From contig JAFGIU010000078.1 in the NCBI GenBank assembly GCA_016929445.1, positions 1 through 41,861 on the forward strand: a stretch of DNA of 41,861 nt. The letters run 5' to 3'. This DNA comes from Candidatus Omnitrophota bacterium (GTDB lineage: Bacteria > Omnitrophota > Gorgyraeia > JAFGIU01). A program made the position numbers and the translations under genes. The notes beneath the pieces were generated by a model. The model saw only the letters and a list, made by a program, of their open reading frames with translations, did not search any database and was not told the DNA's origin. Shown here piece by piece: positions 33,312 to 40,339 of the stretch; positions within the stretch are counted from its first letter, which is position 1; every line of letters begins with the position of its first letter.

Positions 33312-34887
33312 GGGCATGCGGGGACAGATGCTCTTGTTTCTCCTGTCCCTTGTGCCGCTGATTGCCAGCGCTCCCCCGGCGGCCGGTTCAGAGAGTCCCG
33401 GAGAGATCAAGGTTTTGGCCGCTCAGGAGCGCGGCGAGGTCAACAAGTGGGTTTTTGGGAACAATCTTTGCGGTTATGACCCGATGACGTATGAAGATTG
33501 GGCCAAGGAGTACAGAGGATTCTCCGATTTCGGCGAAGGTTTTTGGGACCCGCTCAACAAAAGGCCTGTGCCTGCTGTTCTCAATTTGGCGCGGGAGGCC
33601 GGAATTACTGCGGTGCGCTTTCCCGGAGGCTGCGGAACGCATCATTACAATTGGAAACGGGCGGTCGGAAAGGACCGTAGCGATTTCCTTTTTGGAATTG
33701 AAGAGTTTTTGCAGGTGGCTCGCCGGCTTGATGCCGAGCCTGTCATTACGGTTAGCTACTTTACGGGAAATCAAGGCGATGCGGCGGATTTAGTTGAATA
33801 CCTGAACACTTTGAATGACGGGAGCAATTGGAACGGGGGCAAAGATTGGGCGGCCGAGAGGGCAAGGAACGGACACCCTGAACCCTACGGTGTCAGGTAT
33901 TTTGAAATCGGGAATGAGGTTTGGCATGGGGATCACAAGGATATCAGCCAGGTTTCCCCGCAGGAGTATGCGGTGCGTTATCTGGCCTATTATGCGGGCA
34001 TGAAGGCCGTGGATTCGAGTATTCAGATCGGGGCTTTGCTCAAAGACGAGGCCTGGACTCGGGAGCTTACAGCCGTGATCGGGGGACGGCTGGACTTCGG
34101 GGTGACGCATTTCTATTTCTCCTCCGGATGGGCTCACAAGGAGCTGTCCGGTAAAGATGTGGACCGGGTCTTTTATGAAACACTGAACGAACCCCAGTAC
34201 TATGCATTCAGGCTGCAAACAATGCTCCGTTTGATTCGCAATGCAGCGGGGCGCGAGCTCCCCATTGCCTTCACCGAGTACAATACGGCTTTTCATCAAA
34301 ACAAACCGGTTCCTTACAGGCACTGCCTGGGCGCGGCCCTTGTGAATGCTGAAGTACTGAGAGTCATTATGGATCCGGAGAATCATATCCTGATGGCGAA
34401 CTACTGGGATTTGCTGAGCCGGTTTTGGGGGATGCTGAATAACTTCCAACCCATTGAGCAGAAATATCTCGGACATCCGTATACGAAGCGTCCGAATTTC
34501 TACGTTTATGAGTTGTATCACAAACACTTCGGGCAAATCCTGCTGGAGACTTCCGCAAAAGGCAATGCCGCCGGGTTGTCGATTAATGCGAGCAAGAGCA
34601 AAGAAGGGGATTGCTTGTATCTGATGGTAATCAACAAGTCGATGGATCGAAGTGTGGAGTGTTCCATTCTGCTGGAGGGTTTTGCCCCTGCTTCCCCAGG
34701 GCAGGCCTGGGTCCTGAATGGGCCGGGTGTGGATGCCACGAATGAAGAGGAACCCGATTGTGTCAAAGTGACCCGCAGGGCAGTCGACAACTCGAAGGGT
34801 GTGTCCGGATTTGCTTTTGAGCCGCATTCCCTTACGGCCATTGAGTTTAGAAGTGAAATATCCGGGTTAGGCGGCCGCAAGAACTGA
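33298..34887 (+). CDS. Secreted alpha-L-arabinofuranosidase-like glycoside hydrolase (GH51-like)
   Basis: 529 residues with an N-terminal hydrophobic signal (MLLFLLSLVPLIASAPPAAG). AVRFPGGCGTHHYNWK is the conserved segment after the first strand of GH51-type enzymes. The likely acid/base is Glu207 in YFEIGNEVWHG and the nucleophile Glu327 in IAFTEYN, the clan GH-A arrangement. A C-terminal beta-sandwich follows. Located among transferases, it probably trims or recycles the exported polymer and is a good pointer to arabinofuranose-like or similar sugars in it, though substrate is not proven. ATG 33298 has GAGG nine bases upstream and overlaps the GT4 gene by 14 bases; ATG 33316 is an alternative. 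Confidence 0.75.
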   Translation: MPRVKGMRGQMLLFLLSLVPLIASAPPAAGSESPGEIKVLAAQERGEVNKWVFGNNLCGYDPMTYEDWAKEYRGFSDFGEGFWDPLNKRPVPAVLNLAREAGITAVRFPGGCGTHHYNWKRAVGKDRSDFLFGIEEFLQVARRLDAEPVITVSYFTGNQGDAADLVEYLNTLNDGSNWNGGKDWAAERARNGHPEPYGVRYFEIGNEVWHGDHKDISQVSPQEYAVRYLAYYAGMKAVDSSIQIGALLKDEAWTRELTAVIGGRLDFGVTHFYFSSGWAHKELSGKDVDRVFYETLNEPQYYAFRLQTMLRLIRNAAGRELPIAFTEYNTAFHQNKPVPYRHCLGAALVNAEVLRVIMDPENHILMANYWDLLSRFWGMLNNFQPIEQKYLGHPYTKRPNFYVYELYHKHFGQILLETSAKGNAAGLSINASKSKEGDCLYLMVINKSMDRSVECSILLEGFAPASPGQAWVLNGPGVDATNEEEPDCVKVTRRAVDNSKGVSGFAFEPHSLTAIEFRSEISGLGGRKN

Positions 34888-34909
34888 AGATAGAGAGTTT
34901 TCAGCATGC

Positions 34910-34938
34910 TTACAAGTCGCATACGTGGATGTTACAAG
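34910..34938 (+). promoter_or_regulatory. Direct repeat TTACAAG with 22-base spacing upstream of the PEP-CTERM gene
   Basis: TTACAAG occurs at 34910-34916 and 34932-34938, exactly two helical turns apart. It resembles the TTACA half-sites at 21826 and 38414 but with double spacing. A weak -10-like GATAAT follows at 34945-34950. It may be a regulator-binding site; support is thin. Confidence 0.25.
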
Positions 34939-35009
34939 AAAAAGGATAATAGCTACGCTTACTATACGCCTAAATAATGGCTGTTTTAAAACCCAGGGAG
35001 GACGCTCCA

Positions 35010-35750
35010 ATGCGTCAGCAAGCTTTGTTGAGAGGATTTGCGGTAAGCTTCATTGTTCTTGGCGCCTTATTGCTCGGACAACATGAGGCCTATTCACAGT
35101 TTGATGTTGATTTTGGTTACAGCAAGGACGCAGGCCTGAAAGACAAGACCGGTGATGAACTTATCGCGGCTTGGCTTGTCAGCAACGGGTATTATTCTGA
35201 TTTTGGTGATGCCCGGAACTTTGCGAATACCGGTTATATCGGTTACAAGGCCGCTGATTCAGATCCGTTCTATTGGAGCTCGGCTTTGCCCTATACCATT
35301 GAGGTTGTCCAAGAGAGGGCGGGATATGCCGACTACAATGTTTTGGGCTACTACACGGGTATGGGAGCCGGCAAGAATCTTGAGCAGCTTCTTGGCGGGA
35401 CCCAAGACGGACCTGCACCCTTCACAGTGAATGATCCCTTCGGGTTGTATTTGGGCACGCCCGGGGGCAACTTGTGGTTCACCGGAAGAGGAGAAAATGT
35501 CCAGCAGGCCGGTGTTGCAGGCAATGTAGGCGGCGATCCCCAGGCGCTGATCTACGAGCTGGCGCCGGGTACGGAATGGTTGATTACTTGGGAAGATCTG
35601 GATTCCACTCTTTGCAAGAGTGATAACGACTACAATGATATGTACGCAAGACTGAGCGTGGCTCCGGAGCCTTTTGGGGGCGTGCTGTTTTTACTTGGCG
35701 GAGGCATATTTGCAGCGGTGCGTCGCAGGAATAGGAAGCGGAAACAGTAG
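35010..35750 (+). CDS. PEP-CTERM sorting-signal protein
   Basis: 246 residues. A signal peptide ends AYSQ at about residue 31. The mature part is acidic and Gly/Tyr-rich, and has SDNDYNDMYARLSVAPEP near its end, the form seen before the sorting signal of many PEP-CTERM proteins with DUF4114-like domains. The last 30 residues are PEP, a hydrophobic helix (GGVLFLLGGGIFAAV) and a basic tail (RRRNRKRK): a textbook exosortase substrate. The exosortase gene follows after only 8 bases, so this is probably its dedicated substrate. ATG 35010 is preceded by AGGGAGGA; the frame upstream to 34977 lacks one. Confidence 0.85.
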   Translation: MRQQALLRGFAVSFIVLGALLLGQHEAYSQFDVDFGYSKDAGLKDKTGDELIAAWLVSNGYYSDFGDARNFANTGYIGYKAADSDPFYWSSALPYTIEVVQERAGYADYNVLGYYTGMGAGKNLEQLLGGTQDGPAPFTVNDPFGLYLGTPGGNLWFTGRGENVQQAGVAGNVGGDPQALIYELAPGTEWLITWEDLDSTLCKSDNDYNDMYARLSVAPEPFGGVLFLLGGGIFAAVRRRNRKRKQ

Positions 35751-35758
35751 TCCGAAGA

Positions 35759-36634
35759 ATGGGTGACATGCGTTTTGCCTATCTTAGAAAGCCGGACCAT
35801 GTGATGTACTACTTGGCCTGGCTTTTTATAGCCATCATTTATGCGCCTGTCTTTCACGAGCTCTACGGCTCTCGCTGGGAGACCATCGACTACACACATG
35901 CGTACTTTGTGCTGCCTGTATCTTTATGGGTTGTGTGGAAGAAGAGGGAAATTCTGAGAGACCGTTCTTTCCAGTCCACATCCCGGCATTGGGACATATT
36001 CAGCCTGACAGCAGTCTGTTCCGGCCTGCTGATGTTTCTTTTCGGTTGGCGCCAGGAATTTCTATCCATCTCAACCCTGTCCCTAATTCCGGTATTATGG
36101 GGTGTTACCGCCTATTTATATGGAATCCCGGCGGTGAAGACCCTAAGCTTCCCTATTTTGTTCCTGCTCTTCCTTGTTCCTCCGCCCCTGGGGGTCTTGG
36201 ACTCCGTAACGCTGCCTATGCGCTACGGGATTTCCGCTGCAACCGAAACGCTTCTGCGCATGCTGGGGTATCCCATTACCCGCATCGGGCTTTTGCTAAG
36301 TATGGATGGCAGGGAAATCTTTATGGGAGCTCCTTGCAGCGGGTTCCGTTCTCTGATTACCCTGTTTGCTCTGGCTGTGGCTTATGTGTATTTCGTTGGA
36401 GGAAGTTGGAGAAAAAGGCTTGCGCTAATCGGTGCGGCTGTTCCTCTGGCACTTTTTGGCAACCTGCTGCGGGTGACAGCTCTGTGTCTGGTCACCTATT
36501 ATGCGGGGCAAAAAGCTGCGCAGGGATTTTTCCACGAGCTTAGCGGGGTGCTCATCTTTTTGATCATGATTCTGGGTTTGATGGGATTGGAATCCTGGAT
36601 CGAAAGACCACAGAAGAATCCCGATGAGTTTTGA
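35759..36634 (+). CDS. Exosortase (membrane cysteine protease/transpeptidase for PEP-CTERM proteins)
   Basis: 291 residues with about eight membrane helices. The catalytic triad expected for exosortases is present: Cys193 in GAPCSGFRSL, Arg238 in NLLRVTAL and His259 in FFHELSGV. It should cleave substrates at the PEP motif and probably pass them on to a surface glycan, which fits the neighbouring polysaccharide genes. It overlaps the EpsI-like gene by 11 bases. ATG 35759 or the ATG at 35768 could be the start. The exact exosortase subtype cannot be told by eye. Confidence 0.92.
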   Translation: MGDMRFAYLRKPDHVMYYLAWLFIAIIYAPVFHELYGSRWETIDYTHAYFVLPVSLWVVWKKREILRDRSFQSTSRHWDIFSLTAVCSGLLMFLFGWRQEFLSISTLSLIPVLWGVTAYLYGIPAVKTLSFPILFLLFLVPPPLGVLDSVTLPMRYGISAATETLLRMLGYPITRIGLLLSMDGREIFMGAPCSGFRSLITLFALAVAYVYFVGGSWRKRLALIGAAVPLALFGNLLRVTALCLVTYYAGQKAAQGFFHELSGVLIFLIMILGLMGLESWIERPQKNPDEF

Positions 36635-37265
36635 AACGAGAAGACCCCTTCCGATTTTGGCTCTATTGCTGGCCATAATGGGGGCGGCATTTTTGCTTCC
36701 CAAACCCCGATACGCGAGCCTCGATATCCTGGCTGAACTGGATATACCTATGGCCTTTGCCGATTGGAAGGGCAGGGAAGTGGCCGGAGAGCTGAACTTG
36801 AAGGATGACCGGTATAACTTCGTTAATGATGTTTGCGCCCGAATCTATCAGAACAGTAAGGGAGAACAGCTGTTATTCCTGGTGTTGGACGCAGGCAATT
36901 TTCACAATCCCAAGGTTTGCTACACAAGTTCCGGATTTGTTGTGAAGGATTTGGGAAACAAGCAGTTTGAAGCGGGGGACACAAGTTTTGAGGCTCAGGC
37001 ATTGAGTATGCAGAGACAAAGCTATGAAGTGCTTCTTTTCTACTGGCTCTGCATCGATAGAAAGATTAAAAGTTGGACAGGACAGAAAGTGTCGGAACTC
37101 TGGGCTTCCCTAACCAACCGGAAAAAGGCAGGACTTATGGTACGTTTGGAGATTCTGGCAAAGGAAAGACAGCAGGAGCAGGGATATGCGCTGGGCCGCC
37201 GGTTTATCGGGGACCTGAGCAAGTCAATCAGCACAGAAGACAGGGAGTATCTTTTTGGAACCTAG
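36624..37265 (+). CDS. EpsI-family exosortase-associated protein (DUF3485)
   Basis: 213 residues. An N-terminal membrane anchor (LPILALLLAIMGAAFLL) is followed by a periplasmic domain with FHNPKVCYTSSGF, matching the conserved His-x-Pro-x2-Cys-Tyr segment of the EpsI family. EpsI proteins are encoded next to, or fused to, exosortases and are needed for exopolysaccharide or surface protein processing. Their exact chemistry is unclear. The gene overlaps the exosortase gene and ends 11 bases from the convergent pstS-like gene. Confidence 0.85.
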   Translation: MSFETRRPLPILALLLAIMGAAFLLPKPRYASLDILAELDIPMAFADWKGREVAGELNLKDDRYNFVNDVCARIYQNSKGEQLLFLVLDAGNFHNPKVCYTSSGFVVKDLGNKQFEAGDTSFEAQALSMQRQSYEVLLFYWLCIDRKIKSWTGQKVSELWASLTNRKKAGLMVRLEILAKERQQEQGYALGRRFIGDLSKSISTEDREYLFGT

Positions 37266-37276
37266 TCCGGCGATGC

Positions 37277-38152
37277 CTAATTGCCGGCCACCTGGGCCAG
37301 CTCAGCTCGATAATACCCCACCATTTGCACATAGTCCTGGCCGTCAGTCAAAATCCAGTCCACAAAAGCCTTCACTTCTTTGTTCATAGAAGCGGGATTG
37401 ATGTAGAAGTGAAGGGGACGGCTCAGCGGGTATGTTCCGGCGGCCACATTCTCTACACTGGGCCAAACTGCCTCTCCTTCAGGTTGCCTCTTCAGGCGTA
37501 TGACATGGGCTCCCTCAGAGTACGCAAAGATACCGCCGTAACCAATGGCGTTTGGATTGCGGGACACGGCTGCGATCAGGGATGTGGTTGTGGGGACTTC
37601 TACCATCTCGTCGGAGAAGTCTTTGCCTTGCAATATTTGTTCCTTGAGATAGGTCCGTGTGCCGGAATGCCTGTCCCGGCTGTAAATATCAATACGCCGG
37701 TCGGCGCCACCCACTTCGCTCCAGTTCCGGATTTGGCCGCTCAGGATTCCGGCCAAATCCGTGACAGTGAGGTCGCTGCGGGGATTGGTGTTGTGAACAT
37801 ACACACCCAGACCATCCATGGCCACTACAAACGGAACCGGCCGCATCCCGAATTTGTCTTCAAAGGCGAGCAATTCGGATTCTTTCATGGCCCGGGAGGC
37901 AGCTGCGATATCGATTCTGCCGGCCATCAGGGCATCAAATCCCGTTTCCGAACCGCCGCCACTGACTTCAATCTTCAGGTTAGGATTGATTTTGGAGTAT
38001 TCTTCAGCCCAGCGCTTGTTGAGATGAAACATGGTATCCGAGCCCTGGAGAACGATAAAGTTTTGAGCAGTGGATTCGAAGGGAAGCACGAGCAAGGCTG
38101 AAAGCCCGAAGGCCGCGGCGAAGAAGTATTTATAATTAGCAGATTTAGCCAT
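37277..38152 (-). CDS. Second phosphate-binding protein, PstS family
   Basis: 291 residues. Signal peptide ending STAQN, then IVLQGSDTMFHLNKRW (first binding loop), EVSGGGSETGFDALMAGR (second), AAASRAM (third) and YSRDRHSGTRTYL (fourth), all with the Ser/Thr/Asp/Arg pattern of PstS. It is closer in layout to the PstS forms of the PBP_like family than to the pst-operon PstS at 23212, and stands alone without permease genes. ATG 38152 has GGGAGG seven bases upstream; the frame upstream of it contains non-coding-like sequence. It has its own strong promoter. It may be a high-affinity variant or a sensor. Confidence 0.88.
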   Translation of the reverse strand: MAKSANYKYFFAAAFGLSALLVLPFESTAQNFIVLQGSDTMFHLNKRWAEEYSKINPNLKIEVSGGGSETGFDALMAGRIDIAAASRAMKESELLAFEDKFGMRPVPFVVAMDGLGVYVHNTNPRSDLTVTDLAGILSGQIRNWSEVGGADRRIDIYSRDRHSGTRTYLKEQILQGKDFSDEMVEVPTTTSLIAAVSRNPNAIGYGGIFAYSEGAHVIRLKRQPEGEAVWPSVENVAAGTYPLSRPLHFYINPASMNKEVKAFVDWILTDGQDYVQMVGYYRAELAQVAGN

Positions 38153-38200
38153 AGAGCACCTCCCAGGTCTTATGTAAGTTAAAAGTATGTTCTGTGTATT

Positions 38201-38229
38201 ATTATAGTAAGGCGAACTTCTTTTGTCAG
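38201..38229 (-). promoter_or_regulatory. Predicted sigma70 promoter of the second pstS
   Basis: On the minus strand CTGACA (38229-38224) and TATAAT (38206-38201) are exactly 17 bases apart. This gives a leader of about 40 bases before ATG 38152. A single CTTACAT (38178-38172 on the minus strand) lies in the leader. Confidence 0.6.
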
Positions 38230-38413
38230 CGTTAGATTTCTTGCAAGCCCCCGTTGCCACCTGTCTTCCGTGAAAGACTCCTTCCTTCAGGCTTTGATCA
38301 CCCATAGCAGATTTCCGACACGCCCCGGAGGCGGCACGTCTGTGGCCGGAGCGCAATCCGGATGAGGCATTTGCTTCCTCTCCGGCGCTCTCGATGTAAG
38401 AGAACAGGGTAAT

Positions 38414-38435
38414 TTACAGCCTCCTTACATAAAGT
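38414..38435 (+). promoter_or_regulatory. Second Pho-box-like direct repeat
   Basis: TTACA at 38414-38418 and 38425-38429 repeats with an 11-base period, and TAAAGT follows at 38430-38435. The pattern matches that at 21826-21848 (TTACAC, CTTACAT, then TAGAAT) in order and spacing. It points towards the TIGR02597/PEP-CTERM genes but is 260 bases upstream of the first start codon. Confidence 0.45.
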
Positions 38436-38695
38436 GCATTGGAACCAAACACTTGGTCGCTAATCTGCCTGCGGTAGCTCAAAAAAACCTGGTGTTGACC
38501 GGCTTTGACAAGCATCTTTCAGTCTATGGTTGCGGCTTCCGCCATCAGTCGCTCGGTAACCGGACACGTTGGCAGACTTCTCTTGACTGCCATACCCAGG
38601 AGGGCAGCCTACAGGTAGTTGGAAGTGTGAAATAGGCCAGTGGTAGCGCGAATCACGATTGGAGTACTGATGCAAGGAAGCTTAAGGAGGAGAAT
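38436..38695 (+). other. Long possibly structured leader before the TIGR02597 gene
   Basis: This gap holds no open frame that resembles a gene. Local hairpins are ACCAA/TTGGT (38444-38457), ATG-GCGG/CCGC-CAT (38526-38545) and CTGCC/GGCAG (38587-38607). I looked for a c-di-GMP riboswitch, common before exosortase substrates, and could not fit its conserved core. The end carries a strong AAGGAGGAGA ribosome binding site directly before the GTG at 38696. A regulatory RNA function is speculative. Confidence 0.3.
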
Positions 38696-39652
38696 GTGAA
38701 GACGAGAGCAGCGATTGCAATCGCAGCGGCAATTATGTTTGTGGTGCCTCTGCAGTCTGCTTCTGCAGCGGAAGTCGTGGGAGTTAGCCGCGTCGTAGTG
38801 CCGCCTCAGACAGATGTGCACCTCTCACTTCCGTTCAGCCGGAACCCCGTAGGTGAATATACGGTAGCCAGTATTGTGCCGGGCAGTGGGGTGACGGTGG
38901 CGGACGTGTTGGTGCCAGGAGCATACGCAGACACGTACTATGTGCGTTTTGTAGACCAAGACGCTGAAGGACTCTGGGCAACCATCGATGACAACGGGAC
39001 AGGCAGCATCACTCTTTTAGATCCGGCAATTCTTAATTTTGTGGACCCGGGTGATACGTTCCGCGTGTATGAGCACCACACGCTGGGCAGTGTCTTTCCT
39101 CCCTTTATGTTTGGGAAGTCCTATGTTGCGGGCACCAAAGTCCTCATTTTCAAGAATGATCTTTCCGCGATGGCACAGAACCTTTCAGCCGATCGGGTTG
39201 CGACTTACACGACCGCGGCCGGGGGCGTTTGGTTTGGTTCCGGCGGCGTTACCAGCGCGACGATCCTGGAGCCCGAGACACAGTTCATTCTCCGTAATGT
39301 CTCAGACTCTGAGTTGCAGTTCATTGCGTTCGGCAAGGCTGCGGATTTTTCTGTTAGCCGGTTGGTCGCAGCAAATGGCGATCTGAACATCGGTACAGGC
39401 TATCCGGTCCCTGTCGTTCTCAAGAATGCCGGGATTGAGGGAAATCAGCGCAAGGTACTGTTTTACGACAACGCTGCTAGCGGGCAGAACAAGTCGGCGT
39501 CCAAGGTCGCTTCCTATACCACTGGGGCCGGTGGCCTCTGGTTTGGCAATGGAGTTACCGGGAATGAGCTGATCAATCCTTCGGAGTCGATCACTTTTCG
39601 TTTGCCTGTTAGCGAGGCCGGCACGAAGGTGACGTTTACCAAGCCTTATTAA
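38696..39652 (+). CDS. Secreted TIGR02597-like protein
   Basis: 318 residues with a signal peptide ending SASAAE. Two similar halves carry repeated segments (VATYTTAAGGVWFGSGG and VASYTTGAGGLWFGNG), an internal duplication. VSRVVVPPQTDVHLSLPFSR at the start, YEHHTLGSVFPP in the middle and EPETQFILRN are shared with the TIGR02597 family, known chiefly from Verrucomicrobia and other PVC bacteria and often found near PEP-CTERM proteins. It has no PEP-CTERM tail of its own. The GTG start follows AAGGAGGAGA. The PEP-CTERM gene follows after 18 bases, so the two probably form one operon. Function is unknown. Confidence 0.7.
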   Translation: MKTRAAIAIAAAIMFVVPLQSASAAEVVGVSRVVVPPQTDVHLSLPFSRNPVGEYTVASIVPGSGVTVADVLVPGAYADTYYVRFVDQDAEGLWATIDDNGTGSITLLDPAILNFVDPGDTFRVYEHHTLGSVFPPFMFGKSYVAGTKVLIFKNDLSAMAQNLSADRVATYTTAAGGVWFGSGGVTSATILEPETQFILRNVSDSELQFIAFGKAADFSVSRLVAANGDLNIGTGYPVPVVLKNAGIEGNQRKVLFYDNAASGQNKSASKVASYTTGAGGLWFGNGVTGNELINPSESITFRLPVSEAGTKVTFTKPY

Positions 39653-39670
39653 GGAAAGGACAAGAGCAAG

Positions 39671-40294
39671 ATGAAAAACCTTATGGTGATCGCGCTTTTG
39701 GCAAGTGCCTTGATGCTGACAGGCACTGCTTATGCGAACGTGACCTACGAAGTGGGGGTGGAAACCGCCTTCGACGCTTCCGGGGATCCGATTATCGACG
39801 GGACCTATGCGATGGTTCTGGATCGCGACAACGACGGATGGAATGGGAATTCCTATCTCACGCAGTCGCCGGGTGATGCAAACGGATTCTCCTGGCTTTG
39901 GGATTCGGACGACTACTTGATGGATTACGGCCAGGTTGGGGATATCGGTTTCCCGCTGCCCGGGTTCGCCACTCCCAATGCCGCTTATACGACGGGCGCG
40001 GATGCTGCCGCCGGCGGTTTTCCTGCCGGTTATGACGCTGGTGTGGATCAGTACTACCTGCTCTGGTTCGATAAGCCGTTTGATGTGGCGTCGGCAGGGC
40101 CGGGTGGGAATGTAGATTATGGCGCCGAGCTCCTGGGTTTCGCAGGTCAGGATCCGGGAACCTACACTCCGACCTTTATTGGTGGCAATGCCTACTTGAC
40201 AACGGTTGTTCCGGAGCCGATATCCGCTGCTTTGGCGTTGATCGGTGCTGGAGCTATGATCACGCGCCGTCGCTGGAAGCATGTCCGGGTTTAA
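39671..40294 (+). CDS. PEP-CTERM sorting-signal protein
   Basis: 207 residues. Signal peptide ending AYANV. The mature domain is Asp/Gly/Tyr-rich with possible calcium sites (LDRDNDGWNGN). The C-terminus is VVPEP, a hydrophobic helix (ISAALALIGAGAMI) and TRRRWK, a full exosortase sorting signal. It should be processed by the exosortase encoded at 35759. GAAAGGACAAGAGCA precedes the ATG. The mature part does not resemble the PEP-CTERM protein at 35010. Confidence 0.85.
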   Translation: MKNLMVIALLASALMLTGTAYANVTYEVGVETAFDASGDPIIDGTYAMVLDRDNDGWNGNSYLTQSPGDANGFSWLWDSDDYLMDYGQVGDIGFPLPGFATPNAAYTTGADAAAGGFPAGYDAGVDQYYLLWFDKPFDVASAGPGGNVDYGAELLGFAGQDPGTYTPTFIGGNAYLTTVVPEPISAALALIGAGAMITRRRWKHVRV

Positions 40295-40339
40295 GGGAAC
40301 TTATTGACTTGCAACCTCACACACAAGGAAGAGGACGAA

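Noticed and set aside
37267-37287. Terminator between the convergent EpsI and pstS genes
   Set aside because: CCGGC/GCCGG can pair, but the stem is short, the loop is 11 bases and no T run follows on either strand.
38436-38695. Possible c-di-GMP riboswitch
   Set aside because: Pieces such as CAAAGCC on the minus strand recall its core, but the required order of conserved segments is absent on both strands.
38560-38695. Sigma54 (-24/-12) promoter before the TIGR02597 gene
   Set aside because: TTGGCAG is followed by TTG at the wrong distance; no site keeps the fixed GG to GC spacing.
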